A DNA stretch of 29,155 nucleotides, from assembly GCA_937902565.1 (NCBI GenBank), contig CALFMX010000193.1, forward strand, positions 1-29,155, written 5' to 3'. Shown piece after piece: positions 1-7,816 of the stretch. Made by a program: the position numbers and the translations under genes. This stretch comes from an uncultured Spirochaetales bacterium. Its GTDB lineage: Bacteria > Spirochaetota > Spirochaetia > Sphaerochaetales > Sphaerochaetaceae. Numbering within the stretch: position 1 is the stretch's first letter; every line of letters starts with the position of its first letter. The notes under the pieces were generated by a model. It ran no database searches and had not been told where the DNA came from. It saw only the letters and a program-made list of their open reading frames with translations.

Positions 1-1
1 G

Positions 2-871
2 GCGCGCATCGCAGCCTTCGCAAGGCCATGGCGGCCAATCCTCGTTTCCGCATCCTCCGGCACGGAAGGCTACCGGCAACGCGCCGTGCTCGATCAACCG
101 GCCATGATCGGCGCGCTGGCGATGCCGCTGTTGCCCGGCCCTTCGGGCCGTTTCGACCGGAAGAATGCCGTCCTGATCGACCTGCCTTTCGGCGGGCTCG
201 CCTCGGCAAACGAGCTGTCGGTATTGAACGGCGAGAACCGCATCGCCATCAAGGCCGCAAACGGCGTCTTCGACAAGATCCACGTCTCCTCACCCGAGGG
301 GGGGTGCACCAGTATCTGCCTCGGTGCCGGGAGTACCACCTACTACCTGGCTCAGATCTTCATCGACCACATGGAGGAGCTGAAGACCACCTACCGCCTC
401 TACACCCACAATGCGGGCATCCTCTCCCAATTCTACAGCCACCACATCAACCTCGAGAAGATCCAGATCATCAGCGCAGGGGGCGAACTCGACCCGATCA
501 CCAAGACGCTGGTGGGGAACCCCGAGAACATCTTCCCCGCCACAACCTTCGACTTCATCGTCCAGGGCACCTCGATTATCCATGAGGGGAAGCTCTACAT
601 CGAATCCTCCACCGAGCGGGAGATCAAGTCGGCGCTGCTCCATGACCACCACGGGTGCAAGATCCTGGTGTTGACCAAGCATGAGCTCCAGGACGAGGCC
701 CCGAAGGGGATCGAACCGTATGGAGAGATCACCGACTACGACTATATCGTGGTCCCGAGGAGAATCGGCAACAACAAGAAACGGTATGACCTGAACTGGG
801 AGCAGTACCTCGATCTCTTCGAACCGGAGATCATGAACTGGAACTACTCGATCTACCACATCACGGGGTAG
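2..871 (+). CDS. DeoR-like transcriptional regulator, C-terminal part (5' end outside the window)
   Basis: The frame is open from the first bases, so the N-terminus probably lies upstream; the first in-window start candidate is a GTG at 86. From about 230 onward the protein resembles the DeoR-family effector domain. It has a phosphosugar-isomerase-like loop (CLGAGSTTYYLAQIF) where canonical members have D-S/A-GTTT, then THNAGILSQF in place of the usual TNS..IA segment, then SAGGELDP and TKTLVG. The end, KILVLTKHELQD followed by DYDYIVVPRR, matches the usual VLADHSKF...DYIITD pattern. No DNA-binding helix-turn-helix is visible in the part present; the first ~80 bases could also be read in another frame, so the extreme 5' end is uncertain. 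DeoR proteins usually sense a phosphorylated sugar. It converges on the PfkB kinase gene. The family is inferred from motifs; the ligand is unknown. Confidence 0.55.
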   Translation, partial: ARIAAFARPWRPILVSASSGTEGYRQRAVLDQPAMIGALAMPLLPGPSGRFDRKNAVLIDLPFGGLASANELSVLNGENRIAIKAANGVFDKIHVSSPEGGCTSICLGAGSTTYYLAQIFIDHMEELKTTYRLYTHNAGILSQFYSHHINLEKIQIISAGGELDPITKTLVGNPENIFPATTFDFIVQGTSIIHEGKLYIESSTEREIKSALLHDHHGCKILVLTKHELQDEAPKGIEPYGEITDYDYIVVPRRIGNNKKRYDLNWEQYLDLFEPEIMNWNYSIYHITG

Positions 872-873
872 AG

Positions 874-908
874 CAAGAGGGGCTCCCGCATGGAGAGTCC
901 CCCTCTTG
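874..908. terminator. Hairpin between convergent genes
   Basis: CAAGAGGGG (874-882) pairs with CCCCTCTTG (900-908) three bases after the stop of the DeoR-like gene. Neither side carries a good T-tract, so it is a weak intrinsic terminator at best. It sits between the converging DeoR-like and kinase genes, where a shared terminator would be expected. Confidence 0.4.
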
Positions 909-963
909 TATCGATTGTCCTGTTCAGGAGAGACGCACTCCCCTCTCCTCTTGACCCTGGCGA

Positions 964-1842
964 TCAGAGCGCCGAATCCCTCTCCATGCGCTCAAGCACA
1001 TCGGAGAGACTGCCCCTGAACACCCCCGGTGTCTCCATCTTCAGGCTGCAGAGGGCAGCGGCGAAGCGGGTGGACTCCTCGATGGAGTGCGCCCTTCGCC
1101 ATGCAAGGTATGCGGCAAAGGTCGTATCACCCCGGCCGGTCCTCCCGCTGTTGTTCTCGTTGGTGTAGGGAGCGACCGCCACGGTATTCGCATCGACGCA
1201 CATCACCTCGGTGTTGTGTGTCAGCATGACCTCCGTGGCCCCCCACTTCTGCAACTGACGGGCAGCCGCTTCGCGGTCATCGAGGCCAGTGAGGATCTTC
1301 GCCTCCGCCGCATCGACCTTGAAGTAGGTGATAGAGGGCAGGAGCTCCTCCTTTCGATCCCAGTCGTAGAAGGCGAGCTGGCCCGTCTCATCGAGGCAGC
1401 GCAGGACCCCCTGGGCGTCCATGGCAACCTGCCCGCGCAGAGAGAGCGGCTTGATCACGGTATCGGGGATCTCCCCGCCGAAGAGCCCTGCCAGGTGGAA
1501 GATCGGCGCAGTGCTGCTGATCTCCTCGATGGTGAAGGGGTCTGCCTGTGAGAGCAGCACCACCTCCCGCCGCTCCTTGTCGGCAGTGAAATAGGTGTTC
1601 TTGATGGACGTGCTCGCCCGTGAGGGGAGCACCTCCCACTCGACGTTCGGATTCTGCAGATCAGAGAGGATCCCCTTGTCCCCGGCGGCGAGTTTGGTGA
1701 TGACCCTCACCTTGGCCCCCCCGGCACTGGCGGCGAAGGAGGAGTAGACGACGGCGCCGCCCACGATATCCTGGCGATGTCCCTGGTGGTCGATGAGGAC
1801 GTCCTGGGAGATGTGTCCGATCATGATGATGTCAGTGTTCAT
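964..1842 (-). CDS. PfkB/ribokinase-family carbohydrate kinase
   Basis: A 292-residue protein (MNTDIIMIGH...) of the PfkB family, which transfers the gamma-phosphate of ATP to a sugar or sugar-like hydroxyl in the cytoplasm. Visible marks are the N-terminal Gly-Gly substrate motif (VGGAVVYSS, about 27-35) and the C-terminal signature NSGRTGRGDTTFAAYL (about 231-246), with the anion hole and catalytic Asp at about 238. The usual N-x-x-E magnesium motif reads D-A-A-E (about 177-180), and the usual GAGD reads GRGD. The start at 1842 is chosen because GGAGTGA lies just upstream; longer readings have no comparable site. It begins 4 nt after the ABC ATPase stop, so it is the last gene of the importer operon and probably phosphorylates the imported compound. 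A role as the missing IolC (5-dehydro-2-deoxygluconokinase) is possible but not supported by specific motifs. Confidence 0.88.
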   Translation of the reverse strand: MNTDIIMIGHISQDVLIDHQGHRQDIVGGAVVYSSFAASAGGAKVRVITKLAAGDKGILSDLQNPNVEWEVLPSRASTSIKNTYFTADKERREVVLLSQADPFTIEEISSTAPIFHLAGLFGGEIPDTVIKPLSLRGQVAMDAQGVLRCLDETGQLAFYDWDRKEELLPSITYFKVDAAEAKILTGLDDREAAARQLQKWGATEVMLTHNTEVMCVDANTVAVAPYTNENNSGRTGRGDTTFAAYLAWRRAHSIEESTRFAAALCSLKMETPGVFRGSLSDVLERMERDSAL

Positions 1843-1846
1843 GGGT

Positions 1847-2932
1847 TCACTCCTTTGCAAGCACATGAAGGCTGCGGCTCTTGAACGACAGGCCAACGCT
1901 ATGCCCCTTGTCGAAGAGCAGGTGGTCCTGCGGGTCGGCAATCTCAGCCTGGAGCAGCTTCCCGTCGGGCATCTCGACCTCATAGAGCATCTGGGAGCCG
2001 AAGTAGACCGAGTTGACTACCGTCCCTTCGATCAGATCCTCGCGAGGCGGATCGAGGAACACCGACTCCGGGCGGACCACGATGGTCGCCTCATCACCCG
2101 TCTTGATGCTCTTGTCCCACCGCGGCGCAGTGATGGTCTTGCCGCAGTACTCGAGTACCACCTCACTCTCTCCCAGCTCCTTCACCGTAGCCTCGAGGAA
2201 GTTCGCCTTCCCCATGAACCCGGCGACGAACCGGTTGGCCGGGTGGCTGTAGATCTCCACCGGGGAGCCGATCTGCTGGATCTTGCCACGGTCCATGATC
2301 ACGACCTTGTCGGAGAGCGTCATCGCCTCCTCCTGGTCGTGGGTCACATAGACACTGGTGATACCCAACCGCTGCTGCAACTTCCTGATCTCGAGGCGAG
2401 TCGAGACCCGCAGCTTGGCATCGAGGTTGGAGAGCGGCTCATCGAAGAGCAGCACCTTCGGTTCCATGACCATCGCCCTGGCGAGGCTGACGCGTTGCTG
2501 CTGTCCACCGGAGAGCTGGCGGGGCTGGCGATCTGCGAGCCCTTCAAGGCCGATCAGGTTCATGATACGGCCGACCTTCTCCTTCACCTGCTCATCGGAC
2601 TCACGACGGATCCTGAGGCCGTATGCAATGTTCTCGAAGACCGTCATATGAGGGAAGAGTGCGTAGTTCTGGAAGACCATCGCCGTCGGCCGCTTGTTCG
2701 GCGGGATCTCGTTGACGGCCACCCCGTCGATCAGGACATCACCTGAGGTGGGGGTATGGAAGCCTGCGATCATCCGCAGCGTTGTCGTCTTCCCACACCC
2801 CGAGGGTCCGAGCAGCGTAACCAGTTCGCCCTCCTGGACATCAAGGTCGATTGCATCCACGGCAACCACCATATCCTGGCCCTTGCCAAATGACTTTGTA
2901 AGTTTTTTCAATTCCAAGTATGCTCGTTTCAT
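1847..2932 (-). CDS. ABC transporter ATP-binding protein (FbpC/AfuC/PotA type)
   Basis: A 361-residue ATPase with all catalytic motifs: Walker A GPSGCGKTT (42-50), Q-loop Q88, signature LSGGQQQR (140-147), Walker B VLLFDEP (about 160-166), and switch histidine in VYVTHDQ (H198). After about residue 240 there is a C-terminal TOBE-type extension (KTGDEATIVVRPESVFL), as in the polyamine/iron/thiamine/sugar-phosphate importers. It starts 9 nt after the permease stop with only a weak G-rich ribosome site, which suggests translation linked to the upstream gene. It powers the importer whose permease and binding protein are encoded immediately upstream. Family assignment is firm; substrate is not. 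Confidence 0.95.
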   Translation of the reverse strand: MKRAYLELKKLTKSFGKGQDMVVAVDAIDLDVQEGELVTLLGPSGCGKTTTLRMIAGFHTPTSGDVLIDGVAVNEIPPNKRPTAMVFQNYALFPHMTVFENIAYGLRIRRESDEQVKEKVGRIMNLIGLEGLADRQPRQLSGGQQQRVSLARAMVMEPKVLLFDEPLSNLDAKLRVSTRLEIRKLQQRLGITSVYVTHDQEEAMTLSDKVVIMDRGKIQQIGSPVEIYSHPANRFVAGFMGKANFLEATVKELGESEVVLEYCGKTITAPRWDKSIKTGDEATIVVRPESVFLDPPREDLIEGTVVNSVYFGSQMLYEVEMPDGKLLQAEIADPQDHLLFDKGHSVGLSFKSRSLHVLAKE

Positions 2933-2941
2933 CTCTGCCCC

Positions 2942-4636
2942 CTACTGCTCTATGATGGAAAATGACTGCATCCCCTTGCCCAACCGGTTGGTGATGATCT
3001 GGATCACCCCCAAGGCGAGCAGGACGATGGAGATCAACAGCAAGCTCATCGCCGCTGCTTGGGCGTACTGGCTGTTGTCGACGAATCCCAGGACGGCCAC
3101 GGTTATGAAGTTCCACCGCCCGCTCACCACGAAGATGATCGCACTGATCGCCGTCATCGAACGGACGAAGCAGTTGGCCAAGCCCGAGAAGAACGCCGGT
3201 GTGATCATGGGAAGCGTCACCTTGCGGAACGTGACCCCACTGTCTGCGCCCAGGTCGATCGAAGCCTCCTCGATGGAGGGGTCGATCTGTTCGATGGCGG
3301 CCACTCCGTTGCGGATCCCGACCGGGAGGTTCCTGAAGATCAACAGGGCGATGATGATGATACTCGTGCCTGTCAACGTCACCGGCATGAAGAAGGACGG
3401 ATTGTTGAAGGCGAGGATGTAGCCGATACCCACCACTGTCCCCGGGACAGCGAAGGTGAGCATGCTGGAGAACTCCATCAGGTTACGCCCGACGAATTGC
3501 TTGCGGCTTATCAGGTATGCGATGAACATACCAAGGACTCCGGTGATCGGGGTGACGATGAAGCTGAGCAGGAGCGAATCCTTGATGTACTTCTTCCCGA
3601 TCTTCCACATCTGGACGTAGTTGCGCAGCGTGAGGGTGGAGTCAACACCCCAGAGCTTCTGGAAGGAGCCCCACACCACCATGCCGTAGAAGAGCAGCAC
3701 GATGAAGGCAAAGATCAGGCACATGGCATAGACGGGGTACTTGATGTACCACTCGAGGTTCTTGATGGTCGCCGAGGTCGGCTTGCCGGTGACCGTCACA
3801 TAGGATTTCTTCGACAGCAGATACTTCTGCAGATAGAAGGCGATGACGGTTGGCAGCAGCAGGAGGATCGCCAGCGTGGAACCGCGGGCGAGGTCGAACA
3901 TTCCCGTGATCTGCAGGTACGCCTGCACCGAGAGCACCTGGTAGTTCCCGCTGAGGATCATCGGGGTACCGAAGTCAGCAAGCGATTGGATGAAGACCAG
4001 GAGCCAGGCACTGACGATGCCGGGCAGGGCCAACGGGAGGATGATGGTGGAGAAGACCTTGCCCCGTGAGGCGCCACAATCCATGGCAGCCTCCTCAAGG
4101 GATGGGTCGATGGCCTGCAACACCCCGATGAGCGCCAAGAATGCCGTCGGTGCGTATGCGATGGTCTCGACAATGGTAAGTCCTGTCAATCCATAAATAT
4201 TCCCCAAGAGACCAGCGAAGATCCCGGCTCTCCCAAAGAGCAGGATACAGGCGAGGGCCACGACGAACGGGGGGCTGACCATCGGGAAGGTGGCGATGAG
4301 GCGGAAGATTCCCTTCCCCCGCATCGGGGTCCGGGTGATGGCATAGGCGAAGACAAATCCTACAAAGGTGCCGATTGTCGCGACAAGCACACCGAGAAGG
4401 ATCGAGTTGAACAGGGGCCGTATGTAGTACGACTGGCGCAGTACATCACGGTAGTTCTTCAATGTGAAATGCCCATCCACCATAAAACTGGTCTTGAAGA
4501 CCTGGAAGATCGGAAAAATAACGAACACAATCAACAGGTAGAAGATGACCAGAATGGAAATGAAGAGGAATGGCTCCCTGATCAGCTTCTTGATCTCATT
4601 GATCTGTTGGATACGACTTTTTGAATGTTGTTTCAT
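2942..4636 (-). CDS. ABC transporter permease, double-length (FbpB/AfuB type)
   Basis: A 564-residue inner-membrane protein made of two homologous halves of about six membrane segments each. Each half carries its own EAA loop that docks on the ATPase: EEAAMDCGASRGKVFSTIILP (near 181-201) and EEASIDLGADSGVTFRKVTLP (near 456-476). This duplicated architecture is typical of the iron(III)/sugar-phosphate/2-aminoethylphosphonate importer superfamily. The start at 4636 (MKQHSKS) is preferred over the ATG at 4648 because GAGGTGG sits 5 nt upstream of it. The gene lies between the binding protein and ATPase genes. A hairpin in the gap to the binding-protein gene may lower its expression relative to that gene. 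Confidence 0.94.
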   Translation of the reverse strand: MKQHSKSRIQQINEIKKLIREPFLFISILVIFYLLIVFVIFPIFQVFKTSFMVDGHFTLKNYRDVLRQSYYIRPLFNSILLGVLVATIGTFVGFVFAYAITRTPMRGKGIFRLIATFPMVSPPFVVALACILLFGRAGIFAGLLGNIYGLTGLTIVETIAYAPTAFLALIGVLQAIDPSLEEAAMDCGASRGKVFSTIILPLALPGIVSAWLLVFIQSLADFGTPMILSGNYQVLSVQAYLQITGMFDLARGSTLAILLLLPTVIAFYLQKYLLSKKSYVTVTGKPTSATIKNLEWYIKYPVYAMCLIFAFIVLLFYGMVVWGSFQKLWGVDSTLTLRNYVQMWKIGKKYIKDSLLLSFIVTPITGVLGMFIAYLISRKQFVGRNLMEFSSMLTFAVPGTVVGIGYILAFNNPSFFMPVTLTGTSIIIIALLIFRNLPVGIRNGVAAIEQIDPSIEEASIDLGADSGVTFRKVTLPMITPAFFSGLANCFVRSMTAISAIIFVVSGRWNFITVAVLGFVDNSQYAQAAAMSLLLISIVLLALGVIQIITNRLGKGMQSFSIIEQ

Positions 4637-4657
4637 CGTCCACCTCATGGTACAAAA

Positions 4658-4698
4658 TGCAACCCCGGATTCTGCTTACCGGCACCACCGAGGTTGCA
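4658..4698 (-). terminator. Intra-operon hairpin (attenuator or RNA stabiliser) after the binding-protein gene
   Basis: On the minus-strand RNA, UGCAACCUCGG (DNA 4698-4688) pairs with CCGGGGUUGCA (4668-4658): 11 pairs including one G-U, loop of 19, then UUUUG. It lies 24 nt after the binding-protein stop and 10-15 nt before the permease ribosome site. Such stem-loops commonly give partial termination or protect the upstream message, so that more binding protein than permease is made. Confidence 0.6.
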
Positions 4699-4721
4699 CC
4701 ACATACATCTCTTACTCTGAG

Positions 4722-5729
4722 TTACTTACCGATTCGATCTCTCCAAGCGGTGACGAACTCATCCTTGCGCTGGCCCATCTGAACTGCATCGTAGTCGATC
4801 AGATTGATGTCGCTCAGCTTGATCGCGCCCTCGGCAACGGTGGCCTTGGGGTTGACGGGAAGGCGGGAGTACTTCTTGAAGAGGTTCTGGGCTTCCTCAC
4901 TGAAGCACCAGTCGATGAAGATCTGGGCTTCCTCGACCTGGCGAGCGCCCTTGATCATCGATACACCACCGACCTCGAAGCCGGTCCCTTCGCTCGGGAA
5001 GCTCATGACGAGCGGATAGCCCATCCCGACGCCCTTGGCAATGATGTCGTGGGAGAACGCGATGCCGACTGCACACTCACCGAGGCCGGCACGGGCGATA
5101 CACGCCGTTCCGCTGGCGGTGTACTGGTGGATGTTCTTGTCAAGCAGCTCCCACCAATCCAATGCCTTCTCGAGGCCCTTGTCCTGGATGATGGTTGCCC
5201 ATGCGGTGTATCCAGTCCCGCTGGTGTACGGATAGGCCATCTCGATCTGGCCATGGAACTCCGGCTTGAGCAGGTCTGCCCAGCTCTGCGGGGCTTCAAT
5301 ATTGTTCTTCTTCAGGAACTCGGTGTTGGTGACAAACCCGATCGCACCGGTATAGAAGCCGTTCCACCCGTAGTCGTCTGCATGGAGCATGGGGGCCAAT
5401 TCAAAGTCGGTCTTTGGCTTGTAGGGCATCAAGAGACCCTTGGCATGGACGTTGATGTGGTCGGTGTTCGATCCACCAAACCATACGCTGGCCTGCGGGT
5501 TGTTCTTCTCTGCCTCGATCCGGGCTCCGACCTCACCGGAACTCATCCGTACGAACTCCACCTTGATACCAGTGGACTTCTCGAACGCCTCAATGTAGTA
5601 CTGGGCCTCTTCGGTGTCCAGGGCTGCGTAGATCTGCAGAGTGGCGTACTTCTTCTCTGCGGCTGGCTGTGCGACCAGCACAGTGGCGGTCAGCAGGACC
5701 AGGCCAATGATCAACAACTTTTTCTTCAT
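4722..5729 (-). CDS. Periplasmic substrate-binding protein of the Fe(3+)/sugar-phosphate (AfuA) type
   Basis: A 335-residue exported protein. The leader is MKKKLLIIGLVLLTATVLVA followed by QPAAEKK. The mature part shows LQIYAALDTEEAQYYIEAFEK, the usual opening of this family, and ASVWFGGSNTDHINVHAKGLL (about 79-99), like AfuA/FbpA-type proteins. The paired tyrosines that bind iron in true FbpA proteins are not evident in the expected region (HQYTASGTACIARAGLGEC). That favours an organic ligand such as a sugar phosphate, as known for AfuABC; this is inference. GGAGAG lies upstream of the ATG. It is the first gene of the operon, behind two LacI-type operators, with permease, ATPase and PfkB kinase following. 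Confidence 0.88.
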   Translation of the reverse strand: MKKKLLIIGLVLLTATVLVAQPAAEKKYATLQIYAALDTEEAQYYIEAFEKSTGIKVEFVRMSSGEVGARIEAEKNNPQASVWFGGSNTDHINVHAKGLLMPYKPKTDFELAPMLHADDYGWNGFYTGAIGFVTNTEFLKKNNIEAPQSWADLLKPEFHGQIEMAYPYTSGTGYTAWATIIQDKGLEKALDWWELLDKNIHQYTASGTACIARAGLGECAVGIAFSHDIIAKGVGMGYPLVMSFPSEGTGFEVGGVSMIKGARQVEEAQIFIDWCFSEEAQNLFKKYSRLPVNPKATVAEGAIKLSDINLIDYDAVQMGQRKDEFVTAWRDRIGK

Positions 5730-5802
5730 GGCATATCTCTCCTTTTTTTTCCTTCACATCGAAGGATCATACACACGATTGAATCTCTCGACACTCCATT
5801 GT

Positions 5803-5818
5803 TTGAAAACGTTACCAT
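5803..5818. promoter_or_regulatory. LacI-type operator 1 (importer promoter, proximal)
   Basis: TTGAAAACGTTACCAT, centred on the CG of a near-palindromic AACGTT core. The 17-nt form ending in A is identical at 12190-12206 in front of iolG. It would overlap the expected transcription start of the binding-protein gene, downstream of the -35 at 5846-5851. Confidence 0.75.
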
Positions 5819-5822
5819 ATTT

Positions 5823-5851
5823 ATGGTTGCATCAAAACCGCCACTTGTCAA
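5823..5851 (-). promoter_or_regulatory. Probable sigma-70 promoter of the importer operon
   Basis: On the minus strand a perfect TTGACA (plus-strand TGTCAA, 5846-5851) is followed at 17 nt by the poor hexamer AACCAT (5828-5823). Alternative -10s, shifted 1-3 nt, read into CCATAAAT. A weak -10 between two operators is compatible with a regulated promoter. The -35 is well supported; the -10 is not. Confidence 0.4.
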
Positions 5852-5900
5852 CAAAAACTTATTGTGTTTGCCTAGACGCCTGAATGTGGACCCTCGTTTC

Positions 5901-5916
5901 CTAATAACGTTTTCAA
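5901..5916. promoter_or_regulatory. LacI-type operator 2 (importer promoter, distal)
   Basis: Plus-strand CTAATAACGTTTTCAA is the inverse of TTGAAAACGTTATTAG and so matches the other operators in reverse orientation. Its centre lies 98 bp from that of operator 1, with the promoter between them, a geometry suited to looping or double occlusion. Confidence 0.65.
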
Positions 5917-5946
5917 TATGCACCACGGCAGTGCACTTCGCACCCC

Positions 5947-6834
5947 TCAATGCACGGGATTGGGCGTACGCGAGGCAGTGATATGGGTGCGTACCCGCTC
6001 CTGGATCGAGTGGTTCAACGGTCCATAGTCATCGTACATGTACTCACAGACATAGGAGCCACTGTAGGCAGGGAGCAGGGAGAGGACTTCGTCAAAGGGG
6101 ACGGCGCCATAGAAGGGGGGCAGGTGGATGTCCCCCTTGCCGAACTCCCTCCTCATGCCCATCGGCATGGCATCATAGGCGATCCGGTCACTCACCCTGA
6201 GCTCTTCGAAAGAGCCGGTGTTGTCGTTGAGATGGACGTGTCCAAGATAGGGCGCCATCGATGAGACGGCACCCAGGAAATCAAAGCCGAAGTAGCGTGA
6301 GGCGAGGAAGGCGTGGCCGGTGTCAAGGGTCAAGAAGAGTGCGGGGTGCCGGACTTGCTCGATGAAATCCACCAGCGGCTCGACGAGCTCCACCTCGATG
6401 TTCTCCACACAGATCCGCACTCGATACTCGGCTGCGATATCGGCAGCCCAGCGGTGGGCATCGAAAAACTGCTCCTCGATGCGTCTGTCATCGGTCTTGA
6501 CCTCGTAGTGGAGGACCAGGACCCCCATGCCCAGCTGCCGGCACACCTCGAGCGAGGCGAGGAGGACGCTGCGGTGCAGGGAGGGATCATCCGTACTGCG
6601 CAGATCGAGGCCACGCCCGATGTGGGCGGTGTAGCGAAGCGGGTGCTGCTCGAGCACCCCCTTGAGCACATCGACCCATGGCTGGCAGATGCGCCCTTCG
6701 ATGATCAGGGGGAAGGTATCCAGGCTGATCTCGACCGCGTCGAACCCCTCGCGGGCCAACGCGGCCAGCCGTGCATCCAACGAAGCAAAACTCGTATTTC
6801 TCGGAAGATTGACCCCGATGATCGGCCACTGCAT
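5947..6834 (-). CDS. Sugar phosphate isomerase/epimerase (xylose-isomerase-like TIM barrel)
   Basis: A 295-residue AP-endonuclease-2/IolE-like TIM barrel. Metal and catalytic positions are visible at barrel strand ends: E144 (ICVENIEVE), D171 and H174 (LTLDTGHAF), H201 (GHVHLNDN) and E264 (YVCEYMYDD). Such enzymes interconvert or epimerise ketoses or their phosphates with a divalent metal. The start at 6834 (MQWPIIGVNL) is set by GGGGAGGTG just upstream; the longer reading would run into the preceding gene. It follows the transketolase C-half gene by 32 nt and is the last gene of that operon. It is not IolE, which is encoded separately at 15313-16200. With the split transketolase and the downstream kinase it suggests isomerisation and carbon-carbon cleavage of a specific ketose. 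Exact reaction unknown. Confidence 0.8.
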   Translation of the reverse strand: MQWPIIGVNLPRNTSFASLDARLAALAREGFDAVEISLDTFPLIIEGRICQPWVDVLKGVLEQHPLRYTAHIGRGLDLRSTDDPSLHRSVLLASLEVCRQLGMGVLVLHYEVKTDDRRIEEQFFDAHRWAADIAAEYRVRICVENIEVELVEPLVDFIEQVRHPALFLTLDTGHAFLASRYFGFDFLGAVSSMAPYLGHVHLNDNTGSFEELRVSDRIAYDAMPMGMRREFGKGDIHLPPFYGAVPFDEVLSLLPAYSGSYVCEYMYDDYGPLNHSIQERVRTHITASRTPNPVH

Positions 6835-6866
6835 GGACACCTCCCCTTCCCTGCCGCCTCTGGCAT

Positions 6867-7805
6867 TTACCTCGTCGCCAACAGGTCCTTGACCTGGGCC
6901 ACAATCTCGTCGCTGGTGAGACGGTAGTGCTGCTGCAGCCACCCCTGTGTCGCCACCTGGCCGAACTCATCCTGGATCCCGACCATCCGGATCGGCGTGG
7001 GATGGACCCGGCTGAGATAGTTGGCCACAGCCGCGCCAAGGCCGCCGGCCACTTGGTGGTTCTCCGCCGTCACCACCGCCCCACTCTTGCGGGCGTGGTG
7101 GAGCACCAGCTCCTCATCGAGGGGCTTGACGGTATGCATGTCGATCACCGTAGCGGAGATGCCCTGCTCCTTCAACACACCATGCGCCTTGATCGCCTCC
7201 CCTACCAGGACCCCACCCATGGCGATGATGGTCACATCACTGCCATCGAAGAGTACCTTTCCCTTGCCGAGGGTGAACTCCTCCCCCTCCTCGTAGATCG
7301 GCTCGACCGCCTTGCGTGGCAAGCGCATGTAGGTGCACCCCCACATCGAGGCACTCTGGGCCATCAGGGCCTTGAGGCTCACCGGGTCCGACGGTTCGAA
7401 GATCGTCAGGCCGGGGACCATACGCATCAGGCCCACGTCCTCGAAGGGCATGTGCGTCCCGCCATTGAAGCCGGCGGTGATGCCGGGGTCGGTGCCCACC
7501 AGCTTCACGTTGAGCCGGGCATAGTTTGCCGAGAGGAAGAACTGGTCGAATGCCCGCCTGCTGGCAAAGCAGCCGAAGGTGGCGGCAAAGGGGATCTTCC
7601 CGCCCAGGCTCAGGCCCGCACTGACCCCGACCATGTTCGCCTCGGCGACCCCCACATCCACCGCCCGTCCCGGGAACCGCTGGGCAAAGCTCGTCGTCCC
7701 ATGGGCCTTCATCAAATCCGCCTCGACGACCATGATCCGCTCGTCCTGTTCGGCGAGCTCGATGAGGGTCTCCACATATATACTGCGCATCTCTTTTGTT
7801 GCCAT
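6867..7805 (-). CDS. Transketolase, C-terminal subunit (split type)
   Basis: A 312-residue protein holding the pyrimidine-binding (PYR) and C-terminal domains of transketolase. The ThDP-activating glutamate is E55 in DVGVAEANMVGVSAGL, followed by FAATFGCFASRRAFDQF, which binds the aminopyrimidine ring. The C-terminal domain reads IDMHTVKPLDEELV and later AENHQVAGGLGAAVANYL. It pairs with the N-terminal half encoded 11 nt upstream to make a complete thiamine-diphosphate enzyme moving two-carbon ketol units. AGGAGG precedes the ATG. Split transketolases occur in the general pentose phosphate pathway and in dedicated catabolic routes such as apulose-4-phosphate or sulfosugar cleavage; the neighbours favour a dedicated use, which is inference. 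Confidence 0.92.
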   Translation of the reverse strand: MATKEMRSIYVETLIELAEQDERIMVVEADLMKAHGTTSFAQRFPGRAVDVGVAEANMVGVSAGLSLGGKIPFAATFGCFASRRAFDQFFLSANYARLNVKLVGTDPGITAGFNGGTHMPFEDVGLMRMVPGLTIFEPSDPVSLKALMAQSASMWGCTYMRLPRKAVEPIYEEGEEFTLGKGKVLFDGSDVTIIAMGGVLVGEAIKAHGVLKEQGISATVIDMHTVKPLDEELVLHHARKSGAVVTAENHQVAGGLGAAVANYLSRVHPTPIRMVGIQDEFGQVATQGWLQQHYRLTSDEIVAQVKDLLATR

Positions 7806-7816
7806 CGTCTTCCTCC

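Noticed and set aside
28..585. Plus-strand frame of 185 codons at the left edge
   Set aside because: It is shifted relative to the DeoR-like frame and, after the first codons, is Pro/Arg/His-rich without family features. The early part (to about 85) could conceivably be the true frame with a frameshift, but this cannot be decided here.
4545..5981. Long plus-strand open frame (478 codons) across the binding-protein gene
   Set aside because: It is antisense to a well-supported binding-protein gene, has no recognisable domain and spans the promoter and operators. It results from high third-position GC on the real strand.
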